Shown here in pieces: positions 26,460-36,605 of a stretch of DNA of 64,000 nucleotides. The notes under the pieces were generated by a model. That model did no database searches and was not told where the DNA came from. It saw only the letters and a list, made by a program, of their open reading frames with translations. Numbering within the stretch: position 1 is the stretch's first letter; every line of letters starts with the position of its first letter. The stretch is from Oreohelix idahoensis (taxonomy: Eukaryota; Mollusca; Gastropoda; Stylommatophora; Oreohelicidae): NCBI GenBank assembly GCA_024509875.1, contig JAMPIV010018789.1:231813-295812 (forward strand). The letters are read 5' to 3'. The translations under genes and the position numbers were made by a program.

Positions 26460-26915
26460 GTAGATCATAAATTTGTATCCGTCTTGAGGGATACAGGATG
26501 TACAACAGTTGGGGTGCGGAGATCGTGCATTGAGGGGTCTCGTTGGTTGGGTCAAACTGCTCGGTGTATCACTTTTAGTGGCAGGGTGGAATTTTACCCT
26601 TTGGTGTTGATAGATATTGATACGCCATTCTTGCGGGGTAGGGTAAAAGCATGTGTTCTCGATGATAATGCGGTCGCTGATCTGATACTTGGAAATATTC
26701 GTGGTATCAAAGAGTGCACTGATGAGGATATCAAACTATGGAAGCACAAACATAGAGACGATATTTATGGAGGAACTACTAGATTGCAAGGAAAACCTAG
26801 GGTAATTCCAGTAGATAGCATGTCATCTGGTAATGTCCGAGTTGCTGATACTTCAGTATTAAACTTAATTTCACCCCAACGACAAGATATATCGTTTCCA
26901 AAACAGATGGGTTAA
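26460..26915 (+). CDS. Aspartic-protease-like segment of element C
   Basis: Same frame as the preceding segment, separated by one stop. The catalytic-type triad is at 26490-26498 (RDTGCTTVG). Further similarity to A and B includes TARCITFSGRVEFYPLVLID, a hydrophobic strand (VADLILGNIRGIKECT) in place of the second protease motif, and DIKLWKHKH. Retropepsin-like enzymes act as dimers and cut Gag into its parts. The segment is about 100-140 residues long, near the usual size. The first ATG at 26484 lies too close to the motif to be the true start. Confidence 0.65.
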   Translation, partial: VDHKFVSVLRDTGCTTVGVRRSCIEGSRWLGQTARCITFSGRVEFYPLVLIDIDTPFLRGRVKACVLDDNAVADLILGNIRGIKECTDEDIKLWKHKHRDDIYGGTTRLQGKPRVIPVDSMSSGNVRVADTSVLNLISPQRQDISFPKQMG

Positions 26916-26972
26916 TCAGAAACTAACATTGAGGGGCATATTATATCAGCAAAGGAATGGGGTGAACGGAAG

Positions 26973-27527
26973 ATGAATATTCAGGAAAGGGCAGTAAATG
27001 AAACAAAGGTAAACTTTACTGTGCCAGAAAAAAGTGAATGTTATGGATCTGTCAAATATCCTGAGACAGATCGGATGAAAGAAGAGCGCAGAAAGCTGAT
27101 TGATAAGTATCACAGAGTAGGTCGTGGTGCTCGTATGCCACACGAGAAACATGACATAAGAGGAACTAGTGACTTAAGAGATTCCAGACACTTTAGAGGA
27201 AGCCGCATCAGTAGTAATGATTACTGTGGTAATTTTCAAAGTAAACGTCGGATTGGATTTAGAAACAAGTACAGAGGACAAGATATAAACAGAAGATTTT
27301 GTTCCAGCAGACCAAGTTATAGTCAACAAAAAGGTGGAGAAATATACAGACGTAGTTTCAGAAGAGATTGCCGCTGGGCAGACAAAAGAGAGAATAACCA
27401 TTTATACAATGGGGCACGTCGTAGATGGAATGATGGTGGTGAGAGCTATTGTTGTAGCTTTGATAGTAGCCGAGGATGTTGTCATCCTAAATGGAGCAGC
27501 TACCCTGAAGAATATGACCAAGGCTGA
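26973..27527 (+). CDS. Open frame after the protease in element C, function unknown
   Basis: An open frame of 185 codons, rich in Arg, Ser, Tyr and Gly (RRFCSSRPSYSQQKGGEIYR), starting at an ATG 57 bases after the protease stop. It resembles no polymerase. The overlapping frame (27334-27621 and stretches upstream) reads as a more hydrophobic protein with VVDGMMVVRAIVVALIVAED. Either frame may be the shadow of the other. It occupies the position where A and B carry the hydrophobic region. Confidence 0.4.
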   Translation: MNIQERAVNETKVNFTVPEKSECYGSVKYPETDRMKEERRKLIDKYHRVGRGARMPHEKHDIRGTSDLRDSRHFRGSRISSNDYCGNFQSKRRIGFRNKYRGQDINRRFCSSRPSYSQQKGGEIYRRSFRRDCRWADKRENNHLYNGARRRWNDGGESYCCSFDSSRGCCHPKWSSYPEEYDQG

Positions 27528-27621
27528 GATAAATATGATGCCAGAAAGGGCCTCTGATAGTATAATATTGAAATTACAGAGCCCGAAAACTAACATCACT
27601 AACTCAGAAGGGAAGGCATAA

Positions 27622-28120
27622 TAGAGTGATTTGTACAAATAAGTGTCAAAGTGACTTAGATCAAATTTGAAAATATGTTTGCAACTAGTCAACATTTGTT
27701 GCTTTCTGATTTAGACAATATTTTCTTTCTCAGAGCAGATGCTTTAGCATTTATCATAGGGAGTTGCAACGAGTTTTCTGCAGTCTGCCAAATCACCAAG
27801 CAGCTGAACATTAACCTTACAACAGTTTGATGTAGGACAAGATACCAGACTAGCGGATTTTGATTATAATAAAACATATTTCTTATAGTTATATTTGTAT
27901 AAGTTTCATGATATTACATGAAGTTTGTAGATTATGCAGGCATTTCTCTGATATGAAAATGAATTTTGTTTAACTTTAGAGATATTGAATGTGATTATTG
28001 CTAGAATAATTTGTATGCTATTAGTGTGGGTTGATGTATTTTGTATGGAAGCATTGTTTACTTTGGTGATGTATAGGACTCCCATCTTTGTCTTCACTGT
28101 GAAAAACCCCGGTTTTTCAC
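27622..28120 (+). other. 3' non-coding region of element C
   Basis: AT-rich, no open frame of note. Confidence 0.6.
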
Positions 28121-28137
28121 GTGGGGAAAGGGGTGGA
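28121..28137 (+). promoter_or_regulatory. Polypurine tract of element C
   Basis: gtggggaaaggggtgga lies directly before the 3' LTR. Confidence 0.8.
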
Positions 28138-28724
28138 TGTCATGGAGTGTTTTGATGGTATTTTACATGTGTGAATGTTCCCATGCTCCAGCGGGAGTTT
28201 ATTAGTTATGTGAGTTGTTGTGAGCTGGGAATGCGTGCATGGTAAGAATTTAGCTACAGGGTTGTGAGCGTTGCTTGAGACAAACTGTTAGCTTTTGTGA
28301 GGCGTGAATGAAGATCAGTGGAGCGTGAAAGGATTTCACGGGTTTTAGGGAGTACGCATGAAAGGGGCAGTCAGCGGGAGGAGTGTGTTGGTTTAGACGT
28401 GTGTTGAGTCAGTAGAGAGCAGACAGTAGACAGGAGACAGCATAGAGTGTAGAGCAGAGAAGGGTGGATGTTGCAGTAGTTGTTTATGAATAATCCTAGT
28501 TGCTGTGTGTAGTGATTCCGAGAAGCAGAGTGCTTACTGAATACTCGGGATTGATGATGTCTACATTGTTTGTAATGGCCCTGCGTCCATTGTGATTTGT
28601 GGTTCATATAATATATTGTGGAGATTGACCTCGTTGTTGGAGTTGCTTCTTAGACCGTGAGCTGGGACGAGTGGTGTATAAGTGTTTAACCTTCCTACAT
28701 CCACCAACATACACCCTACCCGTC

Positions 28725-28727
<3 letters not shown>
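28138..28727 (+). repeat. 3' LTR of element C
   Basis: 590 bp, equal in length to 22621-23210 and about 99 percent identical by eye. Confidence 0.93.

Positions 28728-28790
<63 letters not shown>
28728..28790. repeat. TA microsatellite, right of element C
   Basis: Pure TA alternation, the other half of the target tract in B. Confidence 0.95.
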
Positions 28791-28792
<2 letters not shown>

Positions 28793-28929
28793 TAATTTAT
28801 AACATTATTTATAGTTGAAAAGGTAATTGTACAAGTTCTTAAGCAAGGACTTGTCACCCACGAAGTTGGGATAGACTGAGTGTCTCCTGGATATCTACAT
28901 TACTTACATATCTTGTAAAATACAGCAGA

Positions 28930-31713
28930 ATGTCTAGTTTGGATTATTTCATTACTCAAGGGAAATCCCTTGTTATGGCTACTGAGCAAGTAAAAGAATT
29001 CGCACTTGTCGAATATGCCAAGGCGCAGAAGTTACAAAAAAAAAAAAGAAAATAGAGGCTGAAGATAGAAGATTGCAAATGCAGGCAGAAGAGAGAAAAC
29101 TTCAGTTGGAAAATGAAATACAGAAATTGGAGGCTGAAAAACAGAAATTAGAGGCTGAAGATAGAAAAATTCAACAGCAAATGGAAATGGAAAAACAGAA
29201 ATTAGAGGCTGAAGATAGAAAATTGCAAATGCATATGCAAATGGAAGAAAAAAAGCTTCAGATGCAAGCTGAAGAAAACCAAAGACTACACGAGGAAAGG
29301 ATCTTATCTATGGAACTGGAGAAAATAAAGGTAGTGAATATTGGTAATACACAAAATGAGACAAACAATGAAACAACTTCTAATAAGGCAAATACTAATT
29401 CTTACAAATTCAGATTGCCTACTTTCAACTCTGCCTATAACGATATTTCATTCTATCTAAATAGATTTGAACTTTCATGTGAATCTCATAAGACAGACAA
29501 GTCGGAATATGGTGCACGACTTATGGAAATACTTAAGGGTGAAGCTATGAACACTATAAGTATGTTGGAAGGCCCTGACAAGAATAACAATGATGTTGTC
29601 AGAGCGGTCTTGTTAAAAAAAATACCAATTTGGTGAAGACGGTTATCGGCTACGCTTTACGTCTCCATTGCCAGAGACAGGGAAATATTTTTCAGACTTT
29701 ATAGCAAATATTCGCCTTACGTTTTCACGTTGTTTGGAACTTTCAAAAACTGAACATACATATGAAGCCCTCGTGGATTTGTTGCTTCGTGACAAAGTCA
29801 TGTCGTCTGTAAACACTTCTTTTCTTTCTTTTTTACAAGAGCGAAAACCTACAAACTTAAAAGATATGGAACAATACTGTCGCCAATACGTCACTGCACA
29901 CACAAATGTGACTGTTGGCCACTCTGAGGTCAGAGAAGGTTTACCCGTGGCTTCAGCAATACCATATGGTCCTAATTTGCACCGTAGATCTCTAACTGTG
30001 GATCGCAATTTTGGTAGGAGAGATAATCGTGATTTTGGACAGTATAAAGGGGGTCCATCACGTAGTAATTCTCCTTCTTCAAGGAACTGGAGACAATTTA
30101 ACGGTCCTCAACATTTTGGTTCCAACAATTATGGAAATTTTGGAAGGGGTAACTACAATAGAGATTATCAACCCTACAATAATTTTTCTCGGAGACAACA
30201 AAATCAATCCAATAGATATTTTGATCAAAGGGGAAATAGTAATCGCGACAATGCTAACTGGGGTTCAAATCAGAACAATAGTTTCAATAGAGCAAATAAC
30301 AATGCTCCCAATAGAGATAATAGTCGCGATAGATCGCGATATGACGGTAGATCTCAAAATAATAGATCGCATCGCCATGCTAACTCTGCTCAACAAGAGC
30401 CTCAGTTTATTAATGATCAAGGTAACAATGATAATAGTGTCTCTAATGCTACTGCTTGCTCTGCTTTCGATTTCGAGAGAGCATCTCAGTGCCCGGAGTG
30501 CACAACTTTGTTCCAACCTACAGCTATAACTACCTTGAGATGCGGTCATCCTCTACCCACTCTTCCTGCCTTAGCTGCGCATGACGGAAGAGGGTCTCTT
30601 ACTCTACATAAGGGGTTTGTGAATAATAATCCAGTCTCAGTTCTCTTTGATTCTGGATGCACGACTATTGGGATTAGACAGTCTCTAGTCCATCCATCTT
30701 GCGCTACAGGTAATATGGTGAAATGTGTGACATTAGGGGGGACAGTTGAGACTTTTCCGACTGCCATAGTCCACATTGCCACACCGTTTGTCACTGATTA
30801 TATACACGCATGTATGCTCAGAGCACCTATCGCTGACCTTACTGTCGGACAGATACATGATATAAAGATATGTACACCGGTACAAATTGCTGCTTGGGAA
30901 CGGCAACATCACCTTACTGATACAACGCTAATGACTGTGCCAAAATCTTATCACCAAGTACATTCTGCTAACGTGATACATTCTGCTAATTTAGGAAAAT
31001 CTTGCAGTATTGATGATACAACTGTTCATCATGCTAATTTTTGTGCTTCTTTTAGCCCAGTGCGACATACTTCAGTACGTCGTTACTCTAACTTTGACTC
31101 TTCTTTAACTACTATTATAAAAGACGATCCTTCAGTTTTGTCTGATACACACACTAATTTTATAGCTACGACTGAATCTACATCCAGTCACGTTGATTGC
31201 AATTTCTTTGCTGCAATGACTAACGTTTTCTTTGCCACATGTACGGACTTAGTTGTTAGTACATATATGTACCTTTTGAGTTTCTTTAGCTTTCTTGCTG
31301 GACCGGTTAGCTCGGTATCTTCGTCTTTTACGACTTTTTGTCGCACTCACTGCGCTCCTTTTAAACTTCGACGTAGGTCCACGTTTACTATTGTATGCTT
31401 TTACATCTTTATTATATCTTTCTTACTTTTTTCTTTGCCCAGTACACAGGCTATGACTTCAGTTCAGCCTTTAAGATGTACGCCTTTGTCTAATGCATTT
31501 CCTTCGTCTTGCGCAAAATCTCAGATTGTCAGCCATCATGACACTCTAAGTCATCACTACCATCTTCCAGATTTGCTTATAGATTTCGGTATCACTTATA
31601 TATCTGCGACTCTATTATACATTATCGCACACTGGTGGAACACTTTTATGACCCTGGTTATTTCAGGATTTTGGTTTAGTATGTGTTACTTTCTCTGTTA
31701 CCCTTTCTTGTGA
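28930..31713 (+). CDS. Gag-protease-membrane polyprotein of element B (two compensating frame breaks)
   Basis: The best copy of the family coding region. It begins at ATG 28930 (SSLDYFITQGKSL), leaves frame at an A12 run at about 29036-29047, continues at 29073-29636, and returns to the first frame at an A8 run at about 29614-29621. It is then open from 29641 to 31713. Order: N-terminal helix; long coiled coil; capsid-like region (LPTFNSAYNDISFYLNRFEL); Asn/Arg-rich basic domain (about 30010-30400); C-X2-C-X13-C-X-H motif (30490-30549); protease-like with intact D-S-G (30649-30657, VSVLFDSGCTTIGIRQ). A Ser/Thr-rich linker and three hydrophobic segments follow (about 31246-31302, 31384-31443, 31600-31695). 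The conserved C-terminal part seen in A continues in another frame beyond 31713 (to about 31809), so the stop follows a frameshift. No polymerase. The function of the membrane part is unknown. Confidence 0.75.
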
Positions 31714-32960
31714 AACGGAGGAAGGTTTGATTAACATCGTACAGGGGTCGGAAGTTTACACGGCCACATTTGATAGGTTAGAATTGAAATTGACTGTTGT
31801 ATTTCATTAAATCCTACCTTTACCAAACAGAGATTTTCATTTGTGTTTTTTCACAGCGATGGCTTTGCGATGAGAGTCAGAGCTGTTATATTGATTGAGT
31901 AGGCTGTGGTATTTATTGCTAGATTTGCTGTTCCAGTGAAGCCAGTCGGCAGTTTGACATCACTCTAGATGTTTTTGGTTATCTTCGTGTGCATAGGATG
32001 GTCCAAGACTACTAGAGTTGTCCTTTCTATGTAACTTATTTAAGATAGTAGATAATATTGTATATTAGTATAGTATAGTATATTAGATAGTATTGTATTA
32101 GAATATGATATACTTTTTTAAGATAGTATGTTGGTTCATCTTTATGCACAATTCATTACCATATTGTTCATGTACTACTGTGTTTTGATAGACGTTGAGC
32201 GGGTGACGATTGTAATGATCATACTATTGTAACTTAACTTATCATTACAATACATTTCGGTATTGTGCATTTTTTTTTAATAAGAAGACTAGAAAAAAGT
32301 GTTTTTTCTGACATTGTGACGTATTTTTTCTTTGCTAAGCGCTTGATTGTGAGCTAGGGGTAACTATGAATAGCAATATTAGTACATGGAAAAATGTTTT
32401 TTCTGAGGTTGTGATGTATTTTTTCTTTGCCCAGCGCTTGATTGTGTGATAGGGGTAACTACGCATAGCGATATTATTAATTGATGTCCATAATAAGTTC
32501 ATCATTGGCACCTTATAAGTTTATTAATTTGGTTATCATGCACATTATGTTATTTTTCAAATGTAAATACTAGTTATTTGTCTTTTGGTATAAATATGCA
32601 TGGCTTAACTTATTGTTTACCATGATATATCATTGTCTGCTCATTCTTCTTGTACTTCATCTGGTCTTTTTACTTTTCACTTATGATGGCATACCTACTC
32701 TATTCTTGATATACTTCATATTTCTTTGAATTTGTTGATCTTCATATGCTTATCGCATTATCTTTTTATACTTCATTTTTTCTCTTTACTTTACACATAC
32801 TTCTATCCCTCTTTTGTTTTTTTTTTTTGTTTTTTTTGTTAACATGAATTAACATAGGGTAATCCTTATGTGTAGATATTATGATTGCATCGCCCTCAAT
32901 TTTTTATTTTTTTGTTTTGTTCGGTGTAATTTTTTCTCAAAAAAAGAACATATCATTTTT
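31714..32960 (+). other. 3' region of element B
   Basis: The first 100 bases still match the C-terminal coding part of A out of frame (EEGLINIVQG). The rest is T-rich and non-coding, with repeated ttgatgtattttttctttgc-like units near 32310-32450. Confidence 0.6.
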
Positions 32961-32982
32961 TTCCCCGGGGGTCGGTGTAGTC
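32961..32982 (+). promoter_or_regulatory. Weak polypurine region of element B
   Basis: ccccgggggtcggtgtagtc precedes the 3' LTR. The last ten bases equal those in A apart from one, but the G/A run is short and interrupted, so priming here may be poor. Confidence 0.45.
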
Positions 32983-34060
32983 TGTTAAGTCATATTTTAA
33001 TTAAGGGGAGTTAAGTGTTAAAGACTGGAATGTACGGGTCGGTTTTTTGTACACGCTTGTAAACACGCTCTGCGTGATGAGAGAATTTCTTAGTTGAGGA
33101 GTGGAAGGCGGAGTAATGTTTAAACTGTTACCTGATTAGTTGTTACTTTGTTTAAAGATAGGATAAAGAATCTGGTCGAACGTTCTATGAATTAGTTTTG
33201 GGGGGAAAGGCGGATGAATTCAGCTCACATCTCAAGCTGCGAGTTTGCGCTTGAATGAATTCTTACTGAGCTGTTTTGAGCAGCTGATTTTTTGTGACAG
33301 TACGTTTTCTGGCTGAGCTTGGAATGGACGTTATCCATTTCGCTAGTGTGTTCCAGGATATTTTATGAAAGAGAGATTTTGTTATATTGAAGAAATATTT
33401 TCAGGCCATGGATTATACCGGCCATTATGATTATCATGATTCATATTTCCTCTGATGGATATTGTTCCCATGGATGTAATAGCACTGAGAGTTGCTGATG
33501 TAATAAGAATCATGATATTGTTACCTTTGATGGATTTAAGATGTTTGAAAGTTTGTTCCTGAGGGATATTTATTGTAACAAGTGTACTGTGCTGAGGCCT
33601 GTGGTTTATGCAACCAATGTAATGGATCTTTGATACTATGTTCTGCATCCACTTTTTCAATGGATATTTTCTGTACTTGATGCTTCTTGATTTGCCGTGT
33701 TCTGTAACCTGTGACAGTGTGCTATTACCATGATGTCTACGTGACTGTGATGTTAATAAACTGTGTGAAACGTTACAGCTAGTTTCAATCATTCCTGACT
33801 CTTATGTTTGCTGTAGTGTGTGTTTCCAGTTGGTACAGGTATGCCCGAACCCTTAAAATTCGCGAATGTATATATACCACATTATACACCTGTCGGCCAT
33901 ACGTAAGCCCGACCATAAGCTGATTGCCTTCATCGGCGAAAGATATTAACATTGTCTTCCTACGCCACTTAATAACTTGTAACGTATAGTGATGGCCTGT
34001 GTGGCCTGTTATAGAGAACCTATATATAAACATCAGTGCTAAAGAAAATAAACTGCACCA
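32983..34060 (+). repeat. 3' LTR of element B
   Basis: 1078 bp, same length as 20596-21673. It starts tgttaagtca and ends ctgcacca, followed by GAGTG. Confidence 0.92.
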
Positions 34061-34437
34061 GAGTGACAGTAAGTCCTGAGTAGATTCCCAGTTCTTGAAG
34101 CGAACAGTGACCAAGCCCATATCGTTTGTTAACAATGTAGATTTTTGTAGTTCCTTGACATTTTGGTAACCGAAAATAAGGTTCTTCCTTTTATTCTGAA
34201 TCCTTGTTGTGGTGCCTGTGATAGGACGTGCCTGTTCTTGTGTTACCTGTGTGCTCTGATTATTGGATTTCTGATAATAACGCATGCTGTGAGTTAATTG
34301 TCTTGTCGAGAAGTGCCGATTCGAAATGTTCACCGGGATTCTGCAAACATTGTCTGCACTGTCTGTAGTGAATTTCGGAGAATCCAGGACACTTTCTTGC
34401 CTGTGATGGAGTTTTAGTTGCATAATGTATTGCAGAA
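34061..34437 (-). pseudogene. Jockey/CR1-like LINE, piece 3: ORF1-like upstream part
   Basis: Minus-strand frame (34480 down into 34061) reading RPITGTTTRIQNKRKNLIFG and MGLVTVRFKNWESTQDLLSL, which continues in sense with the text at 20595 (LLKRFPSDSTVTGVTTHIGL) across the GAGTG duplication. It is the N-terminal side of the ORF1-like protein. The 5' end abuts the right arm of the inverted duplication at about 34438, so the LINE is probably 5'-truncated. Confidence 0.65.
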
Positions 34438-34467
34438 GACACTTGGCAGATTGACATAATTGCGTGA

Positions 34468-35028
34468 ATGAATTCAGCAAGAAAAACTAATAAACAATAC
34501 TATAGACAAGAAGTTGTGGAGAAGCATGATCACCAACCCCAGCTGTCTTCATGCTTTCGCTTTCTCACTATATCATATAGTAGATTAAAACACCTATGTC
34601 CCAGTCTTGACGTATGGATTCGAGTCATGGGCAATGACTACAACCCACAAAAGCCAGATCCAATTTCAGAAATGAGGTATCTGAGGAAGGTGGTTGAAGC
34701 GACAAGAAGAGACATTGTTCACAACCAGACGATATGTCAAGGCTTAAAAACCCAAGTGCAGACCCAAGTAGAACAGTCCCAACTGAGATGGTTTGGCCAT
34801 GTCTGAAGAATAGGAGAAGATCGGCATGGGAAACTAAGAGCCAGGGATCCAGACCTCCAGGACCACCCAAAGTCGGCTGGGAGGACAACATGAGACGATC
34901 TTTGAAGGACCGAGGACTAGAATGGAACCAAGCCAGGAGGAAGACAGCCGATAGAACAGAATGACGCTCTCTCTTACAAACCTCTACACCTCACGGTAGA
35001 AGAGGAACAAGTAAGTAAGTAAGTAAGA
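34468..35028 (+). pseudogene. 3' fragment of a non-LTR retrotransposon (right copy)
   Basis: The frame 34468-34806 holds WIRVMGNDYNPQKPDP, MRYLRKVVEATRRD and QSQLRWFGHV; another frame (34734-34964) continues the LINE tail with WEDNMRRSLKDRGLEWNQAR and KTADRTE. It ends in a (TAAG)n tail at 35003-35028. This is the C-terminus and 3' tail of a 5'-truncated LINE, duplicated with the arm (left copy 4926-5480). The reading frame has stops. Confidence 0.8.
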
Positions 35029-35762
35029 TTAAAACAAATAAACCAATTATGTTGGATAACCGTCGGACTCGTACCTGTCACAGGCGAAACAAAATCAATT
35101 TTTAAAAAGCAATAGAGTTTAGTTATTTATTTTTCCCTTATTCAGAGTTTTCTTTTGCGTCTGTAACAAAATTAGTCCCATCTTTTCCCACCAAAGTTGC
35201 AATATTTTTCATTGCGCATTTTATTCTTGCGGGAACGAAAATGAGTGCCTCCTGAAACAACGTCCAATTCTGTTGTCAAATTTCAGTCCATTGGACTTTT
35301 TTCACTTCTCCCCATGCCATTTTTGATGCGTTGCTCCATATCTAGATAACCAATGAATCCAGACATATGATCACATGACGGTTAGTGGACATGTAACTGA
35401 ACAAGCGCTACATAATTATTTTCCGCCATGTTTTGACAGGGGACTTACTCGTATAAACATATTTTTTTTTATCCTTCTTGCTCTGTCATGTTCAAGATAG
35501 TCAAAGACTTCAGTTCACAAGAACTCTCAATCTACATCTTTAAATTTTGATTTCAAATTCATTTTTGTGTAATAACACCAAGTGAATTATTCTCCACAAC
35601 TAACAAGGTATGATAGTTAATAAAAAAAAAGAAAAACCAGTAGATAAACACCTGTCCAGTAACGGTGAATCAAATATTTTAGTTAGTACTTTCTAAGCGT
35701 CGCATTATAGGCCAGGTTTAGTTAACGAGAGGTAAGTACAGACTTTCGTTCGTTCTTTTTAG

Positions 35763-35885
35763 AAAATGCCGTGCAGAAGTCGGATGTGTCGACCGAAAGG
35801 TGCAGATATCACAGCTACGTTGTAAACAGACACAACGCAACCACCGTCCTTTTCAGGGCGAACGAAGAAGAAGAAGAAGAAGATT
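35763..35885. mobile_element. Right-arm-specific insertion with (GAA)n end
   Basis: The left arm joins ttctttttag to attgaatcg directly (about 3908-3925), while the right arm has about 123 bp between them, ending in gaagaagaagaagaagaag. The simple-repeat end suggests a short retroposed fragment. A 16-base hairpin cgtccttttcagggcg at about 35851-35866 resembles the 3' stem-loop of histone mRNAs. Confidence 0.55.
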
Positions 35886-36605
35886 GAATCGTAACTTAAC
35901 CGTTTGAATTTTAAAAACTCACTTATCTATGTGTTCTGTCGCATCACCAACATCTTACCAAGTCCATAGACATGAAATCGTTATAGACGGCCATTAATGT
36001 ATTCAGTGTTGTTCCTGGGTTATGTGAGAAAAACAGTAAGAAGAGATTAAAGTTGTCATAAGAGGCGACTAAATGAGGTTGTGTATGAGGTTGTGTGTGG
36101 GGTTCATAACGTCATCCTGTAAGTTAAACTGCTGCAGGAGTCGTCAGTGTCAGGGAACGTGAAAGTATTTAGGTGAAGGCATCCTGAAAGTTGTGACACT
36201 GGAACCATGTTCTTTAAGAAATTAAATAGAAAACCTAGAGAGGCAGAAAGTTATAAAAATAAAGAGAAATATAGAGAGAGATGACAGAAAGAAAGATAAA
36301 ATTAGAGAATGTCACAGACATAAGGAAATAGTAAACAACTACTGCAGAAAAGTGTGAATGGTAACAGCTGAAGGTGGTTCAGTAAAATGTTTATCTAATA
36401 GCTATATTTGGTCATGTATTTAAAACAATATGAGTCACACGTGTGCAGACATACGCTTCACTAAATAGTGATTAAACCAACTATAGCTTTACAGTTACAA
36501 ATAAACAAGTTTAATAATCACTTATATATTAACGATGTAAAAAAAAAATAAAAGTTGTTTATAAAAAGAAGCGATTACATTTGTCATCATAATATGAAGT
36601 AAACT

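Larger units (their letters stand above)
22621..28727 (+). mobile_element. LTR element C: young Gag-protease element inside B
   Basis: A 6.1-kb element with two 590-bp LTRs differing at about five positions, inserted in the TA repeat of B. Flanks are atatg (22616-22620) and atata (28728-28732), an approximate 5-bp duplication. It carries a tRNA-Pro-like primer site and a purine tract. It encodes Gag with two CCHC knuckles and a protease-like segment but no polymerase or integrase. Its LTRs are unrelated to those of A and B, but its Gag is homologous. Confidence 0.9.
20596..34060 (+). mobile_element. LTR element B, interrupted by element C
   Basis: A sister copy of element A. LTRs are 1078 bp each, with a perfect GAGTG duplication. 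Without C (22621-28727) its length is about 7.4 kb, like A. It contains the best-preserved coding region of the family (28930-31713). No polymerase or integrase is seen. LTRs differ by about 2 percent (by-eye count). It is inserted in the ORF1-like part of the minus-strand LINE. Confidence 0.9.

Noticed and set aside
27334..27621. Hydrophobic 95-codon frame in element C
   Set aside because: Overlaps the longer frame 26973-27527. I could not decide which is real and did not list it separately.
22562..28790. Possibility that the paired TA repeats are a CRISPR or other spaced repeat array
   Set aside because: They are two halves of one microsatellite separated by element C; no spacer pattern exists and the genome is eukaryotic.
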